Shown: positions 45,723 to 54,537, counted from the stretch's first letter. The stretch: 64,000 bases of DNA from Sulfurospirillum diekertiae (GCF_011769985.2 NZ_CP039734.2:124001-188000), one strand, 5' to 3'. Numbers and translations: made by a program. The notes: generated by a model from the letters alone, not told the origin.

Positions 45723-46807
45723 TTGCTTATACTGACCGCTTTTTGGCTATCTTTGGTATCGACCCAAATATTAGGGGTTGAACCACCGGGTGTTAGGAAA
45801 ATTTTTGCATCTTTATTTTCTTTAAGTGCCTCGTTAAACTTTCCTTGGACTTCAATTTGGCGAAGTTTTAAGAGTGGATCAGAAATGCTTTCACTGATTT
45901 TTTTATTAGCATAGGCATCTGCATCCGCTTCAATTTTAACAGCGTTTGCTTCACCTTGAGCATTGATTTGTCTCGCTTTTGCTTGACCTTCCGCTTCAGC
46001 AGCACGTTTAAGGGCTTGTTGATTGGCTATTTCTACTTCATACCTTGTTCGCTCAACCTCTTGCTTCGCTACTTGAACTTTTTCAATTTGCTCTTTAATT
46101 TTTGCAGGAAGTAAAATTTCTCTGAGTTGCATGGTAAGAAGTTCTACAGGTTTGCCTGGTTGTGCGTCAATCGCTTTACGAATACCTTCTTCGATATTGA
46201 CAGCAATCTCATTACGTCTTTGTGGTAACTCTTCCGCATTAAACTTACCTATAACAGCTCTTGTGACATCTCTGACAACTGGGTTAATAATTTTATCTTC
46301 CCATGCCATACCCCATGTTGCAATCGTTTGTGGTGCAGTTGTTGGTTCTAATTTATATTGAACTGTGAGTTCAATTGAAACAGGTAAGCCTCTTGCATCA
46401 AGAACAGAAATAGCTGCATTTTTTTTGATGCCAGATCCTCTTTGCAAGACTTCACCTAAGTCTTCGCTTGAAGAGTAGTTCATAATACGCACTTTAGTAT
46501 CAACAATAAAAACTTGTTGAATAAAAGGGATAAAAAGATGAAATCCTGGTTCCATCGGGATCGGCTCAAATTTACCAGTCGTTGCTTTAATTCCCATTTC
46601 GCCTGAATTAATAATCACAAAAGGTTTGGCAATAACAGCAATGACGATGATTGCAATAAGCACATAAATGATTCCTGCCTTTTTACCAAGGTTTTTCATA
46701 AAATCGGGAGGTTCGATATTAAAAGGGGTGCGATTGTCATTATCGCCATTATTACTGCTTCCTCCCCCATTTTTCTTTTTAAAATAGTCGTTCAAATCTG
46801 CTGGCAT
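45719..46807 (-). CDS. SPFH/prohibitin-family membrane protein
   Basis: The 362-residue protein has a Gly/Asn-rich cytosolic start ([16 protein letters not shown]), one transmembrane helix ([21 protein letters not shown]), a band-7/SPFH domain (about residues 65-240) and a long coiled coil rich in Ala, Glu and Gln ([34 protein letters not shown]). Such proteins form large membrane-bound rings that organise lipids and regulate proteases such as FtsH. ATG 46807 has AAGGAAG upstream; the frame could extend to a TTG at 46825. Confidence 0.88.
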   Translation of the reverse strand: MPADLNDYFKKKNGGGSSNNGDNDNRTPFNIEPPDFMKNLGKKAGIIYVLIAIIVIAVIAKPFVIINSGEMGIKATTGKFEPIPMEPGFHLFIPFIQQVFIVDTKVRIMNYSSSEDLGEVLQRGSGIKKNAAISVLDARGLPVSIELTVQYKLEPTTAPQTIATWGMAWEDKIINPVVRDVTRAVIGKFNAEELPQRRNEIAVNIEEGIRKAIDAQPGKPVELLTMQLREILLPAKIKEQIEKVQVAKQEVERTRYEVEIANQQALKRAAEAEGQAKARQINAQGEANAVKIEADADAYANKKISESISDPLLKLRQIEVQGKFNEALKENKDAKIFLTPGGSTPNIWVDTKDSQKAVSISK

Positions 46808-46876
46808 AATCTTCCTTTGTTTCAATTATAAAATACGGTTTCAAGCAAAGCCAAAACTGTGCTTGGCGCTAAAGCT

Positions 46877-46892
46877 TGCCTCTTTCGAGGCA
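46877..46892 (-). terminator. Hairpin after ilvE
   Basis: On the minus strand TGCCTC-GAAA-GAGGCA forms a 6-bp stem with a stable GAAA tetraloop, six bases after the ilvE stop. The T tract is weak. It probably ends or stabilises the ilvE transcript. Confidence 0.5.
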
Positions 46893-46897
46893 GGAAT

Positions 46898-47812
46898 TTA
46901 GATAAATGTTAAGAAATGTTTGTATTTTGGATTGCGTCCGTAGACCACATCAAAATACGCTTCTTGAAGTTGTTTGGTGATAGGACCACGTTTACCATCG
47001 CCAATAATATAATTATCGATATCTTTGATTGGAGTTACTTCTGCGGCAGTGCCTGTGAAGAACGCTTCATCAGAGATATACGCTTCGTCACGTGTAATGC
47101 GTCTGCGCTCAATAGGAATGCCTGCTTCGCGCGCAAGCTCTAATACGGTTGCTTGAGTGATACTCTCAAGAGATGTGTCGTTTGGTGGAGAAATCAGCTT
47201 GCCATTTCTGACGATAAAGAAGCATTCTCCACTGCCTTCAGCGATAAATCCATCTTCATCCAAAAGTAACGCTTCTTCATAACCCGCTTCGAGTGCTTCG
47301 TATTTTGCCATTTGTGAGTTGAGGTAGTTTGCAGCAGCTTTAGCTTTTCCCATATTGGCACTGACAGGATTTCTAGCAAATGAAGAGATTTTAACGCGAA
47401 TGCCGTTTTCAATGCCATCATCGCCAAGGTAACTGCCCCATTGCCATGCTGCAATCGCTGTATTCACCGGTGCTTGTGCAAGATTAAGCCCCATAACGCC
47501 GTATCCTAAATAAATCAGCGGTCTAATATAGACGTTGGAGGTAAAGTTGTTTGATTTAAGAAGTTCAATATGAGCTGCTTCGAGTTCTTCCTGGGAATAG
47601 GTCGCTTTAATGCGAGTAATTTTGGCAGAATTGAGCAAGCGTTTGGTGTGCTCTTTAAGCTTAAAAATAGCCAGACCATTGTCCGTCATGTACGCACGAG
47701 TGCCTTCAAAAACACCATTACCATAGTGAAGTGTATGGGTCAAAATATGTATTTTTGCATCATCCCATGCAACGAGTTTGCCGTCCATCCAAATGTATTT
47801 TGCTTTATCCAT
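46898..47812 (-). CDS. ilvE: Branched-chain amino acid aminotransferase
   Basis: A 304-residue fold-type IV PLP enzyme for leucine, isoleucine and valine. It begins KAKYIWMDGKLVAWDDAKIHILTHTLHYGNGVFEGTRAY. The lysine for PLP is in ANMGKAKAAANYLNSQMAK (about residue 160), followed by GYEEALLLDEDGFIAEGSGECFF and FFTGTAAEVTPI, all matching IlvE class I. AAGGTAGAAA precedes the ATG. It stands alone between terminator-like elements. Confidence 0.95.
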   Translation of the reverse strand: MDKAKYIWMDGKLVAWDDAKIHILTHTLHYGNGVFEGTRAYMTDNGLAIFKLKEHTKRLLNSAKITRIKATYSQEELEAAHIELLKSNNFTSNVYIRPLIYLGYGVMGLNLAQAPVNTAIAAWQWGSYLGDDGIENGIRVKISSFARNPVSANMGKAKAAANYLNSQMAKYEALEAGYEEALLLDEDGFIAEGSGECFFIVRNGKLISPPNDTSLESITQATVLELAREAGIPIERRRITRDEAYISDEAFFTGTAAEVTPIKDIDNYIIGDGKRGPITKQLQEAYFDVVYGRNPKYKHFLTFI

Positions 47813-47917
47813 TTTCTACCTTCTTAAAAGTCGTTTTCTAAAGAGATACTATGGTAGCCAAAAATTGATTAAAGATAGTTTTAGTATGAAAAGTTGCGTT
47901 ATACTTCAATTTGAATA

Positions 47918-47999
47918 CGTCTTCAAAGCAAAGCTCTAAAGACTACGTTAACACTGGGCTCTCAAAGACAGAGTGCCCACGCACCCTTGGTGCTTTGAA
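47918..47999 (+). ncRNA. Structured 5' leader upstream of the second aldehyde dehydrogenase gene
   Basis: The 200-base gap before the gene contains several pairings: ACGTCTT (47918-47924) with AAGAC-T-ACGT (bulged, to 47947); GGGCTCTC with GAGTGCCC (47956-47978, one mismatch, 7-base loop); GCACC/GGTGC (47981-47993, loop CTT). In addition TTCAAAGCA (47922-47930) is exactly complementary to TGCTTTGAA (47991-47999). The last pairing excludes parts of the first and third hairpins, so two alternative folds are possible ahead of the AAGGAG site at 48010. No known riboswitch class is recognised. A random origin cannot be excluded. Confidence 0.4.
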
Positions 48000-48038
48000 T
48001 CACAAAAGAAGGAGTAAAATTATGAAAGCAAAGCTCTA
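47925..48038 (+). repeat. 14-base direct repeat AAAGCAAAGCTCTA spaced exactly 100 bases
   Basis: The same 14 bases occur at 47925-47938 in the leader and at 48025-48038, where they encode Lys-Ala-Lys-Leu-Tyr directly after the start Met. The two copies bracket the hairpins and the ribosome site. This could mark a small duplication or insertion. Confidence 0.6.
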
Positions 48039-49440
48039 TTTTGGTTCTACATGTAAGGATAAAAAAGAGTGCAAAGAGGTGTGTTCACCGTATGATGGAC
48101 GCGTGGTTTCAAGCTTTTGCCTTTGCGATGCAACCGATGCCAAAGAAGTTTTAGAAATAGCACGTACGGCAGCTTTACATGTAAAACAGATTCCACTGCA
48201 TCAGCGCACCAATTGGCTGTTGGATGTGGCGCAAAAGCTGGAAATTGAGCGTGAGCGAATAGCGCTTTGTATCACCGATGAGGTGGGAAAACCGATTGCT
48301 TTTTCACGCGTTGAGGTCGATCGCTGCATCGAGACGATTAAACTCTCCGCCAATGCGATGTTACATGTAAACGGCGAAACGTTTGATACCACTGCAATGC
48401 CCAGTGGTAAAAAGAGTTTATCCTTTTATAAACGCGAACCTGTAGGCGTGGTGTTAGCGATTACACCGTTTAATTTTCCGCTCAATTTAGTCGCGCACAA
48501 AATCGCCCCAGCATTGGTTGCGGGTAATGCCGTCATCTTGAAACCGACTTCACAAGCGCCACGAACGGCGTATGAACTGGTCAAACTTTTCATCGAAAGT
48601 CCGTATGCGCCAAAAGATGCGCTCAGTCTCCTTTACAGTGGTGAAGGAGTGAATGAAACACTGATCACCAGCGAAATTCCTCGCGTCATCAGTTTTACAG
48701 GCAGTGTGAGCGTTGGACGTGAGATCACGCAAAAAGCGGGGATCAAAAAAGTGGCTTTGGAGCTGGGTGGGAATGCCGCGACGTATATTGATGCTTCAGC
48801 TGATCTTGTCCTTGCGGCTAAACGATGTGCGGTGGGTGCATTTATTAATTCGGGGCAAGTATGTATTTCATTGCAACGTATTTACGTGCATGAAAGCATT
48901 TATGAATCGTTTGCACAAGCGCTGGTTAACGAGAGCAAAAGTTTACATGTAGGCTCACCGTATGATGAAAAAACTTTCATTGGACCGATGGTCAATGAAG
49001 TTGCGGTGCTCAAGGCAAAACGATGGATTCAAAGTGCCATAGACGAGGGGGCAAAACCTTTGTGTGGTTTTACATATAAAGCTCTTTTGTTTGAGCCAAC
49101 GATTATGGCAGATGTAAGTGAAGCAATGGCGATTGTGTGTGAAGAGGTTTTTGCGCCGATTGTTTCACTCATTAAAGTGAAGGATTACGAAGAGGCAAAA
49201 ACCAAAATGAACGCTTCAGATTATGGACTTCAATATTCCATTTTTTGTAATGATCTCTCCATAGTTCAAAGAGCAATTGATGAGCTTGAAGCGGGTGGTA
49301 TTGTTATCAATGACATTCCCACATTGCGGTTTGATCTTCAGCCTTATGGTGGCATCAAACAAAGTGGCGTTGGAAAAGAAGGTCCTTATTTTGCGCTTTT
49401 GGATGACTATACTCAGATCAAATCTGTGGTAATATGCTAA
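48022..49440 (+). CDS. Aldehyde dehydrogenase (lactaldehyde/GapN-like class)
   Basis: A 472-residue NAD(P)-dependent aldehyde dehydrogenase. Key sites are ITPFNFPLNLVAHK (oxyanion Asn), VALELGGNAATYI (Glu base, about 246), FINSGQVCISLQRIYV (Cys nucleophile, about 280) and CEEVFAPIV. The GQVCIS form and the early FNFPL resemble lactaldehyde/glyceraldehyde-3-phosphate (non-phosphorylating) types; the substrate is unproven. ATG 48022 follows AAGGAG; the open frame reaches back to 47911 through the leader hairpins, but that extension is unlike a protein. Four palindrome cores lie within 0.9 kb of this gene. Confidence 0.9.
   Translation: MKAKLYFGSTCKDKKECKEVCSPYDGRVVSSFCLCDATDAKEVLEIARTAALHVKQIPLHQRTNWLLDVAQKLEIERERIALCITDEVGKPIAFSRVEVDRCIETIKLSANAMLHVNGETFDTTAMPSGKKSLSFYKREPVGVVLAITPFNFPLNLVAHKIAPALVAGNAVILKPTSQAPRTAYELVKLFIESPYAPKDALSLLYSGEGVNETLITSEIPRVISFTGSVSVGREITQKAGIKKVALELGGNAATYIDASADLVLAAKRCAVGAFINSGQVCISLQRIYVHESIYESFAQALVNESKSLHVGSPYDEKTFIGPMVNEVAVLKAKRWIQSAIDEGAKPLCGFTYKALLFEPTIMADVSEAMAIVCEEVFAPIVSLIKVKDYEEAKTKMNASDYGLQYSIFCNDLSIVQRAIDELEAGGIVINDIPTLRFDLQPYGGIKQSGVGKEGPYFALLDDYTQIKSVVIC
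48048..48951. repeat. Cluster of four TACATGTA palindrome cores
   Basis: Cores lie at 48048-48055, 48176-48183 (centre of a perfect 12-mer), 48362-48369 and 48944-48951. They encode Ser-Thr-Cys-Lys, Ala-Leu-His-Val-Lys, Leu-His-Val-Asn and Leu-His-Val-Gly. A fifth, imperfect copy (TTTACATATAAA) begins near 49069. Density here is among the highest in the window. Confidence 0.88.
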
Positions 49441-49463
49441 AAAATATCAACAAAGGAATTTAG

Positions 49464-49928
49464 ATGATAAAAATAGGTGATAAAGCCCCCGCTCTTAGTC
49501 TTCCCAATCAAGACAATGTAGAAATATCCCTGCGAGATTTAGAGGGCAAATGGATCGTGCTTTACTTCTACCCTAAAGACAGTACGCCTGGATGTACCAC
49601 TGAGGCGTGTGATTTTACAGCAGCACTTCCAAGTTTTGAAGGTTTAAATGCTGTTGTTTTAGGTATTAGTCCTGATAGTACAGCATCGCATCAAAAGTTC
49701 ATTGCCAAACAAAAACTAGAGATAACACTGCTCTCTGATGTGAGCACTGAAGTAGCGCAAAATTACGGTGTGTGGCAGTTGAAAAAGTTTTGTGGTAAAG
49801 AGTATATGGGCATTGTGCGCTCAACCTTTTTAATCGACCCAAGTGGTAAAATCGCTAAATTGTGGTCAAATGTTAAAGTCAAAGATCACGCCAGTGAAGT
49901 GAAAAAAGTTTTGGAAACATTGAGTTAA
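49464..49928 (+). CDS. bcp: Thioredoxin-dependent peroxiredoxin (BCP type)
   Basis: The 154-residue peroxiredoxin reduces peroxides using thioredoxin. The peroxidatic Cys-44 lies in PKDSTPGCTTEACDF with Cys-49 as likely partner, the alpha-type BCP spacing. ISPDSTASHQKF, LLSDVSTEVAQNYGVW and RSTFLIDPSGKI follow the family. AAGGAATTTAG precedes the ATG. A hairpin 11 bases after the stop is probably its terminator. Confidence 0.95.
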   Translation: MIKIGDKAPALSLPNQDNVEISLRDLEGKWIVLYFYPKDSTPGCTTEACDFTAALPSFEGLNAVVLGISPDSTASHQKFIAKQKLEITLLSDVSTEVAQNYGVWQLKKFCGKEYMGIVRSTFLIDPSGKIAKLWSNVKVKDHASEVKKVLETLS

Positions 49929-49939
49929 ATAACAATAGT

Positions 49940-49973
49940 GGAGCGTTCTAGACAATATAGTTTTGAACGCTCC
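49940..49973. terminator. Hairpin between bcp and the truncated response regulator gene
   Basis: GGAGCGTTC (49940-49948) pairs perfectly with GAACGCTCC (49965-49973) around a 16-base loop. It lies 11 bases after the bcp stop and overlaps the last codons and stop of the convergent response regulator. T tracts are absent. Confidence 0.55.
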
Positions 49974-50391
49974 CTTCAGCTATGTTGATTTCGATATTGT
50001 TAATGTGCAGTTTGATTTGCTTATTGGTTGAGCTTCTTCGTAATATGGCTCTAATTCTTGCTTTTAGCTCTACCATAGAAAAAGGTTTTGCAAGATAATC
50101 ATCTGCTCCAGCATCTAATCCTATGACCTTGTCTTCAAGTTCATATTTAGCGGTAAGAATAAGTACGTGCACAGATGGAATTTTTCCCTTTCGGATTTTT
50201 TCTAAAATATCAATCCCATCCATATCGGGTAAATTTAAATCTAACAATACAAGATCAAATACATCTTCAGTATATTTTTGCAATGCCATTTTGCCAGTTT
50301 GCGCTGTTACAACTGTGAAGCAATCCTGTTTTAAACTGTCTGTTAAATTTTTTAGAAGCTCAATATCATCCTCTATTATTAAGATTTTCAT
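49948..50391 (-). CDS. Response regulator with truncated OmpR-type DNA-binding domain
   Basis: The 147-residue product has a full receiver domain: EDD at 7-9, phospho-Asp about 51 in LVLLDLNLPDMDG, Thr and Ala in LILTAKY, and Lys in DDYLAKPF. The linker and the first strands of an OmpR-type winged helix (LHINNIEINIAEGSVQNYIV) follow and stop at a TAG, where about 75 more residues would be expected. No histidine kinase is nearby. The gene starts two bases after the DUF748-type remnant, so a deletion next to bcp probably removed the rest. It may still act as a single-domain receiver. Confidence 0.8.
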   Translation of the reverse strand: MKILIIEDDIELLKNLTDSLKQDCFTVVTAQTGKMALQKYTEDVFDLVLLDLNLPDMDGIDILEKIRKGKIPSVHVLILTAKYELEDKVIGLDAGADDYLAKPFSMVELKARIRAILRRSSTNKQIKLHINNIEINIAEGSVQNYIV

Positions 50392-50393
50392 AG

Positions 50394-50741
50394 TTAATTT
50401 CTAACAGTGATTTCACATCCTACCCACTCATCACGAATAGCATCGCTGGCTTTAGGCTCATTTTGTATCAATCTTGCAGGTGCTATTTTATGCTTTGTAA
50501 TCATTGTTTGTATGATAGTATCAGAGCGTTTAAGTGCTAGATTTTGAAGTGCTTCTGGCGCTATGATAATGTTCTCAGCAATTTTTGAAATCAAATTATC
50601 ATTGACAGCACCAATATCCAAATTTTCATCTTTATAGGATTTTAGAAGTTTATTGTAATCATCACTAGAGTATTTTTGAATAAAGAGTTTTTTGATGGCT
50701 TTGCTATAACTATCATCTTCTTTACTCTTTTTAGGAGTCAT
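50394..50741 (-). pseudogene. C-terminal fragment of the DUF748-type gene, out of frame
   Basis: A 115-codon frame (MTPKKSKEDDSYSKAIKKLF...) ending in ITVRN. The stretch LQNLALKRSDTIIQTMITKHKIAPARLI matches the usual end of DUF748/AsmA-like proteins, which has an OmpA-like layout. The missing link is in yet another frame (50742-50835, encoding ELNLIVTPSFNETLDTKALQ). Thus the upstream 815-codon frame, this link and this fragment seem to be one gene with two frameshifts. The ATG at 50741 lacks a clear ribosome site, so it may not be translated. Confidence 0.7.
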
Positions 50742-50827
50742 TGCTTCTATGTGCAGTTACATTTTGCTCTTGAAGTGCTTTGGTATCAAGCGTTTCGTTG
50801 AAACTTGGAGTAACGATAAGATTGAGC

Positions 50828-53275
50828 TCACTTCTTTTTTTCCAAAATTTGTTGGTATTGCGCCATCTTTTCCTCTTCTGAGTCAATAAGCGCATATTCT
50901 CCTGCTGCAAAATCAATACTTTTAAGATTTTCAGTTTCGATGCCGAGGATAGAGCCTAAGAGTTTAAATGGAGAGGTTGCAATACTTCCGATGAGATTTC
51001 CAATGGCTTTCCACACAATGCTTCCATAACGAAATTCAGGGTCATTAAGATCACCACTGACGGGAAGATCAATGTCAATTTGCCCTTTAGAATCTTTTAA
51101 AATAGCAATGGCAAGTCCTAGAGGAAGATTGGTCGCATCTGCGCTTTCAATTTTATCACCCAGTGTGAGCGAATCTAGGTTAATCTTATTGGCGCCTTCC
51201 ATCAATCCCTTTTTAATCTTATAGTTTAGATCCATAGAGAGTTTTCCCTCTTTGATCGCATAGCCTACAAATTTTCCAGAGTAGGGAGAAAGAGAAGGCA
51301 TATCAATGTTTTTAAAGAGGATTTTGAGATTGGCTCTATTTTTTAAATCAAAAGGTAAAACTGATCCATCAATTTTTGCGTAGCCATATTTGTCAACTTT
51401 CCCTTCCAATTTTAGCACAGAAGGCTTGGTGTTTTTGGTATCGAGTGTTGACATTGATCCATTTAGACGGTCGGCAAAAGTCGCAAAAGGAAGCAGTAAA
51501 GAGGCATCTTTAAAATGGGTAGTTCCTCGTTTAAGTACGATATTCCCAATGAAGATAGCCATAGCTTCATTTTTTGTTGGTGATGTTTTTTTCATTTTAG
51601 AAGGTGCTTTTGATTGAGTTGACGAGGTTTTCAAGAGATTGGAAAAATTGGTCGTGCCATCTTTTTTGATATCAAGATTGATATAGGGTTTATCCAGGGC
51701 GATATTTTGAATACTTAATGTTGCAGGAGAAAGCGTGTAGGAAAAATTGGAAAAATTGAGTGTTTCCCAAGCAACAAGAGAATTTCTAAATTTATCTGCA
51801 AGTGAAAATTTAGAGACAGTTGCATCACCTTCAATTTTGAAAGTTGTTTGTTTGTCAAAAGAAGCTTTAATCTTAGAATTGAGTGATAATGCGCCATCTT
51901 GAATAAGAGTAGTTGTATAAAGTGCAATATAGGGTTGCGCTTTTTCTAAAGAGAGTTTATTAGCATTAATGGCTATATCTAACGAAGCAGTTGCGGGAAT
52001 AAAAGTTCCTTTGAAGTTTAAAGTAGCAGTCGTATCCAGGGTACTGTTAAAATCATAGGTAATAGGATTGTTCATATCTTGCGTGATATTTTGAGCGGTT
52101 AATTTTAAGGGAGCAAAATGAGCAGGTGCACTTTTCACATTTTGATCACGCACATCAACAGTTGCCTCCTTAACTTCTAATGTTTTAAGGGCAAATTTCC
52201 AAGTGTTATTGGTCTCTTGTTTGGCGGATGATTGTACTTTTACTTGAGTTGATGGGCTTTTAGGCGTAAAAAGACGTACTAAATTAAGCGTGTAATCTTT
52301 TTCCAATTGAATATCTACAAAAGGCTTGGTAATCGTGGCTTTTTCGATGCTAATATTGGAGGTTTGCAAGTCAAAATCAATGGTTTCAAGATTAAAGGAA
52401 GGTACTTCAATAACGGGTTTATTCTCATTATCTACCAAGCGGACACTGTCTAAGGAGGCAGAAGCTTTTTCCAATGAAACAAGTGGTTTTTCTTTGCTAA
52501 GATCAATGGAAAAAGGAACTCTAAGTGAAAGTTCTCCTTGTGTAAGTGTTACTGGAATGGTTGGTAATGCGTATTTCCAAAAGTTTGAGAGAGGGAGATG
52601 CACAATATTGAGCTCGCCGTAAAACTTGAGTGGTTCAAAAGAAGCGCTACTTGCAATGGAGATTTTTTCTTCGTTTTGAAACATTACTTTAAGAGCATGA
52701 ATGCTAAGGTCATCTTTATAAAAACTGAGGTTGTTGACCGTGTAATTTATAGGGCCTATGTCAAATTTAAAAGGAATGTTTGGACGTTCATCTGTAAATG
52801 TGGATTGAGCATTTTGGATTTCAACATGTTCAATGATAAAAGGCATGACAAGACTATTGTCGTGCGTAGTAAGGTTGTCATCCGTGCTGCTCTTTGGAAA
52901 AATACTTAAAAGTGCTAGGTTACCATTAGGGTCAATTTTTAGATCAACAAAAGGCTTGTCGAGGAGCAATGATTTGATAAAAAACTCTTTTTTGAACAAA
53001 GAGGTTGGCTCATAATTAACATACAAATGCTCTAAAGATACAACACTACTTCCATTGGTATCATGGAGCGCTAAATTATTTACATGTAATTCAAACGTGA
53101 AAGGGTTAAAGAGTACTTTTTCAATTGAAATTGAAAGACCCAGTTTTTCTTGAAGAAGAGTAGGTAGCTTTGTTTGTGCCCACCATGGAAGGATAATGAA
53201 ACCGCTCAGTGTATAGAATGCGGGAAGAAAAATTAACCAGAATAGAACACTTTTAAGACACTTTTTTAGCATCAT
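50828..53275 (-). CDS. DUF748/AsmA-like large envelope protein, 3' end frameshifted
   Basis: An 815-codon frame starting with a transmembrane helix (VLFWLIFLPAFYTLSGFIILPWWA) and followed by a long periplasmic beta-rich body with AsmA-type stretches (FELHVNNLALHDTNGSSVVSLEHLYVNY near the start, DINYK-like KLSMDLNYKIKKGLMEGANKINLDSLTLGDK near 690, DIDLPVSGDLNDPEFRYG near 755). Such proteins are linked to outer-membrane lipid transport. The frame ends just after an A7 run (50835-50841 on plus), where losing one A would restore the expected C-terminus. ATG 53275 follows AAAAAGGAG. One palindrome copy encodes LHVN. Confidence 0.82.
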   Translation of the reverse strand: MMLKKCLKSVLFWLIFLPAFYTLSGFIILPWWAQTKLPTLLQEKLGLSISIEKVLFNPFTFELHVNNLALHDTNGSSVVSLEHLYVNYEPTSLFKKEFFIKSLLLDKPFVDLKIDPNGNLALLSIFPKSSTDDNLTTHDNSLVMPFIIEHVEIQNAQSTFTDERPNIPFKFDIGPINYTVNNLSFYKDDLSIHALKVMFQNEEKISIASSASFEPLKFYGELNIVHLPLSNFWKYALPTIPVTLTQGELSLRVPFSIDLSKEKPLVSLEKASASLDSVRLVDNENKPVIEVPSFNLETIDFDLQTSNISIEKATITKPFVDIQLEKDYTLNLVRLFTPKSPSTQVKVQSSAKQETNNTWKFALKTLEVKEATVDVRDQNVKSAPAHFAPLKLTAQNITQDMNNPITYDFNSTLDTTATLNFKGTFIPATASLDIAINANKLSLEKAQPYIALYTTTLIQDGALSLNSKIKASFDKQTTFKIEGDATVSKFSLADKFRNSLVAWETLNFSNFSYTLSPATLSIQNIALDKPYINLDIKKDGTTNFSNLLKTSSTQSKAPSKMKKTSPTKNEAMAIFIGNIVLKRGTTHFKDASLLLPFATFADRLNGSMSTLDTKNTKPSVLKLEGKVDKYGYAKIDGSVLPFDLKNRANLKILFKNIDMPSLSPYSGKFVGYAIKEGKLSMDLNYKIKKGLMEGANKINLDSLTLGDKIESADATNLPLGLAIAILKDSKGQIDIDLPVSGDLNDPEFRYGSIVWKAIGNLIGSIATSPFKLLGSILGIETENLKSIDFAAGEYALIDSEEEKMAQYQQILEKKK

Positions 53276-53417
53276 ACACTCCTTTTTAAGGGCTTATTTA
53301 TTATACAATAAATTGAAACATTTCTATTTAAAATCCATATTAGTTTTATAAGGATAGATGGATTATATGTTACCTATGTTATACTTTTTGAAAATTTTTA
53401 CTCTATAAAGAAATACT
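53276..53417. promoter_or_regulatory. Divergent promoter region between the DUF748-type gene and queH
   Basis: The 142-base AT-rich gap has a minus-strand TGTATAATA (around 53303) about 30 bases before the DUF748-type gene, and plus-strand TATACT (53379-53384) and TATAAA (53404-53409) before queH. The latter is only eight bases from the queH ATG, another case where the transcript could be nearly leaderless. No other structure is seen. Confidence 0.4.
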
Positions 53418-54506
53418 ATGCTCGTTCATATTTGTTGCTCCGTAGATAGCCACTTTTTTTTGCAAAGACTTCAAAAAAGTTATCCTGATGAGGCGTTAAT
53501 TGGCTTTTTTTATGATCCTAATATTCATCCTTTCAGTGAGTATAAATTAAGGCTTTTGGATGTCAAACGTAGTTGTGACAAGTTAGGAATTGCCTTACAT
53601 GTAGGCGATTACAATTACGAAGGGTGGCTTGAAGCGGTTCGAGGTCTTGAAAATGAGCCAGAAAAAGGCAAACGTTGTTCAGTGTGTTTTGATAACAGGT
53701 TAGAAGAAACTGCACAAAAAGCACTAGAAATAGGTGAAAAAACAATAACAACAACATTACTAACAAGTCCTAAAAAATCACTAGAACAGTTAGAAAAAGC
53801 TTTACGTGTCATTGCTCAGAAATATGAACTTGAAATCGTTACACCTGATTTTAGAAAAGGTGGTGGTACACAAGAACAGTTTACACAAGCAAAAGAGGCA
53901 ATGCTATACCACCAAAATTATTGTGGTTGCCTGTTCGCTTTGGGTGTGCAAAGAGAGCAACAACAAAAATGGGCAGATGAATTGAGTTCACCTCTACGCC
54001 CTCAAATACTTCCTGCTTCTATTGAGGAACGTATTGTTTTGTATGAAAAAGTGATAGAGCTTGAAGCAAATGAGACTCCTTTTAAATTGGTGCGTGAAAA
54101 GTTTTTAAACTATAGATTGCTTCGCGCATGGGTAAAGAATAGTGACAAAAAGATTATTCCTAGTTATGTCTTATTTTACTCTACATGTAAAAAAGAGTTT
54201 ACTAAAACAAATGTAGAGTTTGTAGCACAAGGCGTTGGATTTTTAGCAAAAGAAGAAGCACATTTTATTTCGCTTAAAACGTTTAATACGCTAGCCAATA
54301 CAGACTATCAAACACTCAAAGAGATGCTACAAAATCCCCCAACGGTAGAAATAGAAATAGCTTTTAGAAACACCTACCTAAAGTCGATAGTTGCTTCATT
54401 AACTCCACTTGTTGTATTGGATGAGGTTAAAATGGACTCTTATGAACTCTTCATTCAGAGCAAAACCTATCAAGACATTAGAGAAAATTTAGTATTAATT
54501 GGCTAA
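53418..54506 (+). CDS. queH: Epoxyqueuosine reductase QueH
   Basis: A 362-residue protein of the QueH (DUF208) family, which reduces epoxyqueuosine to queuosine in tRNA. The N-terminal PP-loop-like core has HICCSVD, FFYDPNIHPFSEY, GKRCSVCFDNRLE and KGGG...YHQNYCGCLFAL, giving the Cys residues for its metal clusters. The extra C-terminal 170 residues are longer than minimal QueH. Two palindrome cores lie in it (53596 and 54182). No strong ribosome site is visible. Confidence 0.9.
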   Translation: MLVHICCSVDSHFFLQRLQKSYPDEALIGFFYDPNIHPFSEYKLRLLDVKRSCDKLGIALHVGDYNYEGWLEAVRGLENEPEKGKRCSVCFDNRLEETAQKALEIGEKTITTTLLTSPKKSLEQLEKALRVIAQKYELEIVTPDFRKGGGTQEQFTQAKEAMLYHQNYCGCLFALGVQREQQQKWADELSSPLRPQILPASIEERIVLYEKVIELEANETPFKLVREKFLNYRLLRAWVKNSDKKIIPSYVLFYSTCKKEFTKTNVEFVAQGVGFLAKEEAHFISLKTFNTLANTDYQTLKEMLQNPPTVEIEIAFRNTYLKSIVASLTPLVVLDEVKMDSYELFIQSKTYQDIRENLVLIG

Positions 54507-54537
54507 AATATTAGAATTTTGTTAGAAGGTTTCAAAG

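Noticed and set aside
47911-48021. N-terminal extension of the second aldehyde dehydrogenase (37 residues)
   Set aside because: It runs through the leader hairpins, is not like any dehydrogenase N-terminus, and the ATG at 48022 has a good AAGGAG site.
50828-50845. Programmed -1 frameshift at A-AAA-AAG in the DUF748-type gene
   Set aside because: The heptamer is in the right phase for a -1 shift, but the frame with the expected continuation is +1, so slippage of that kind would not restore the protein.
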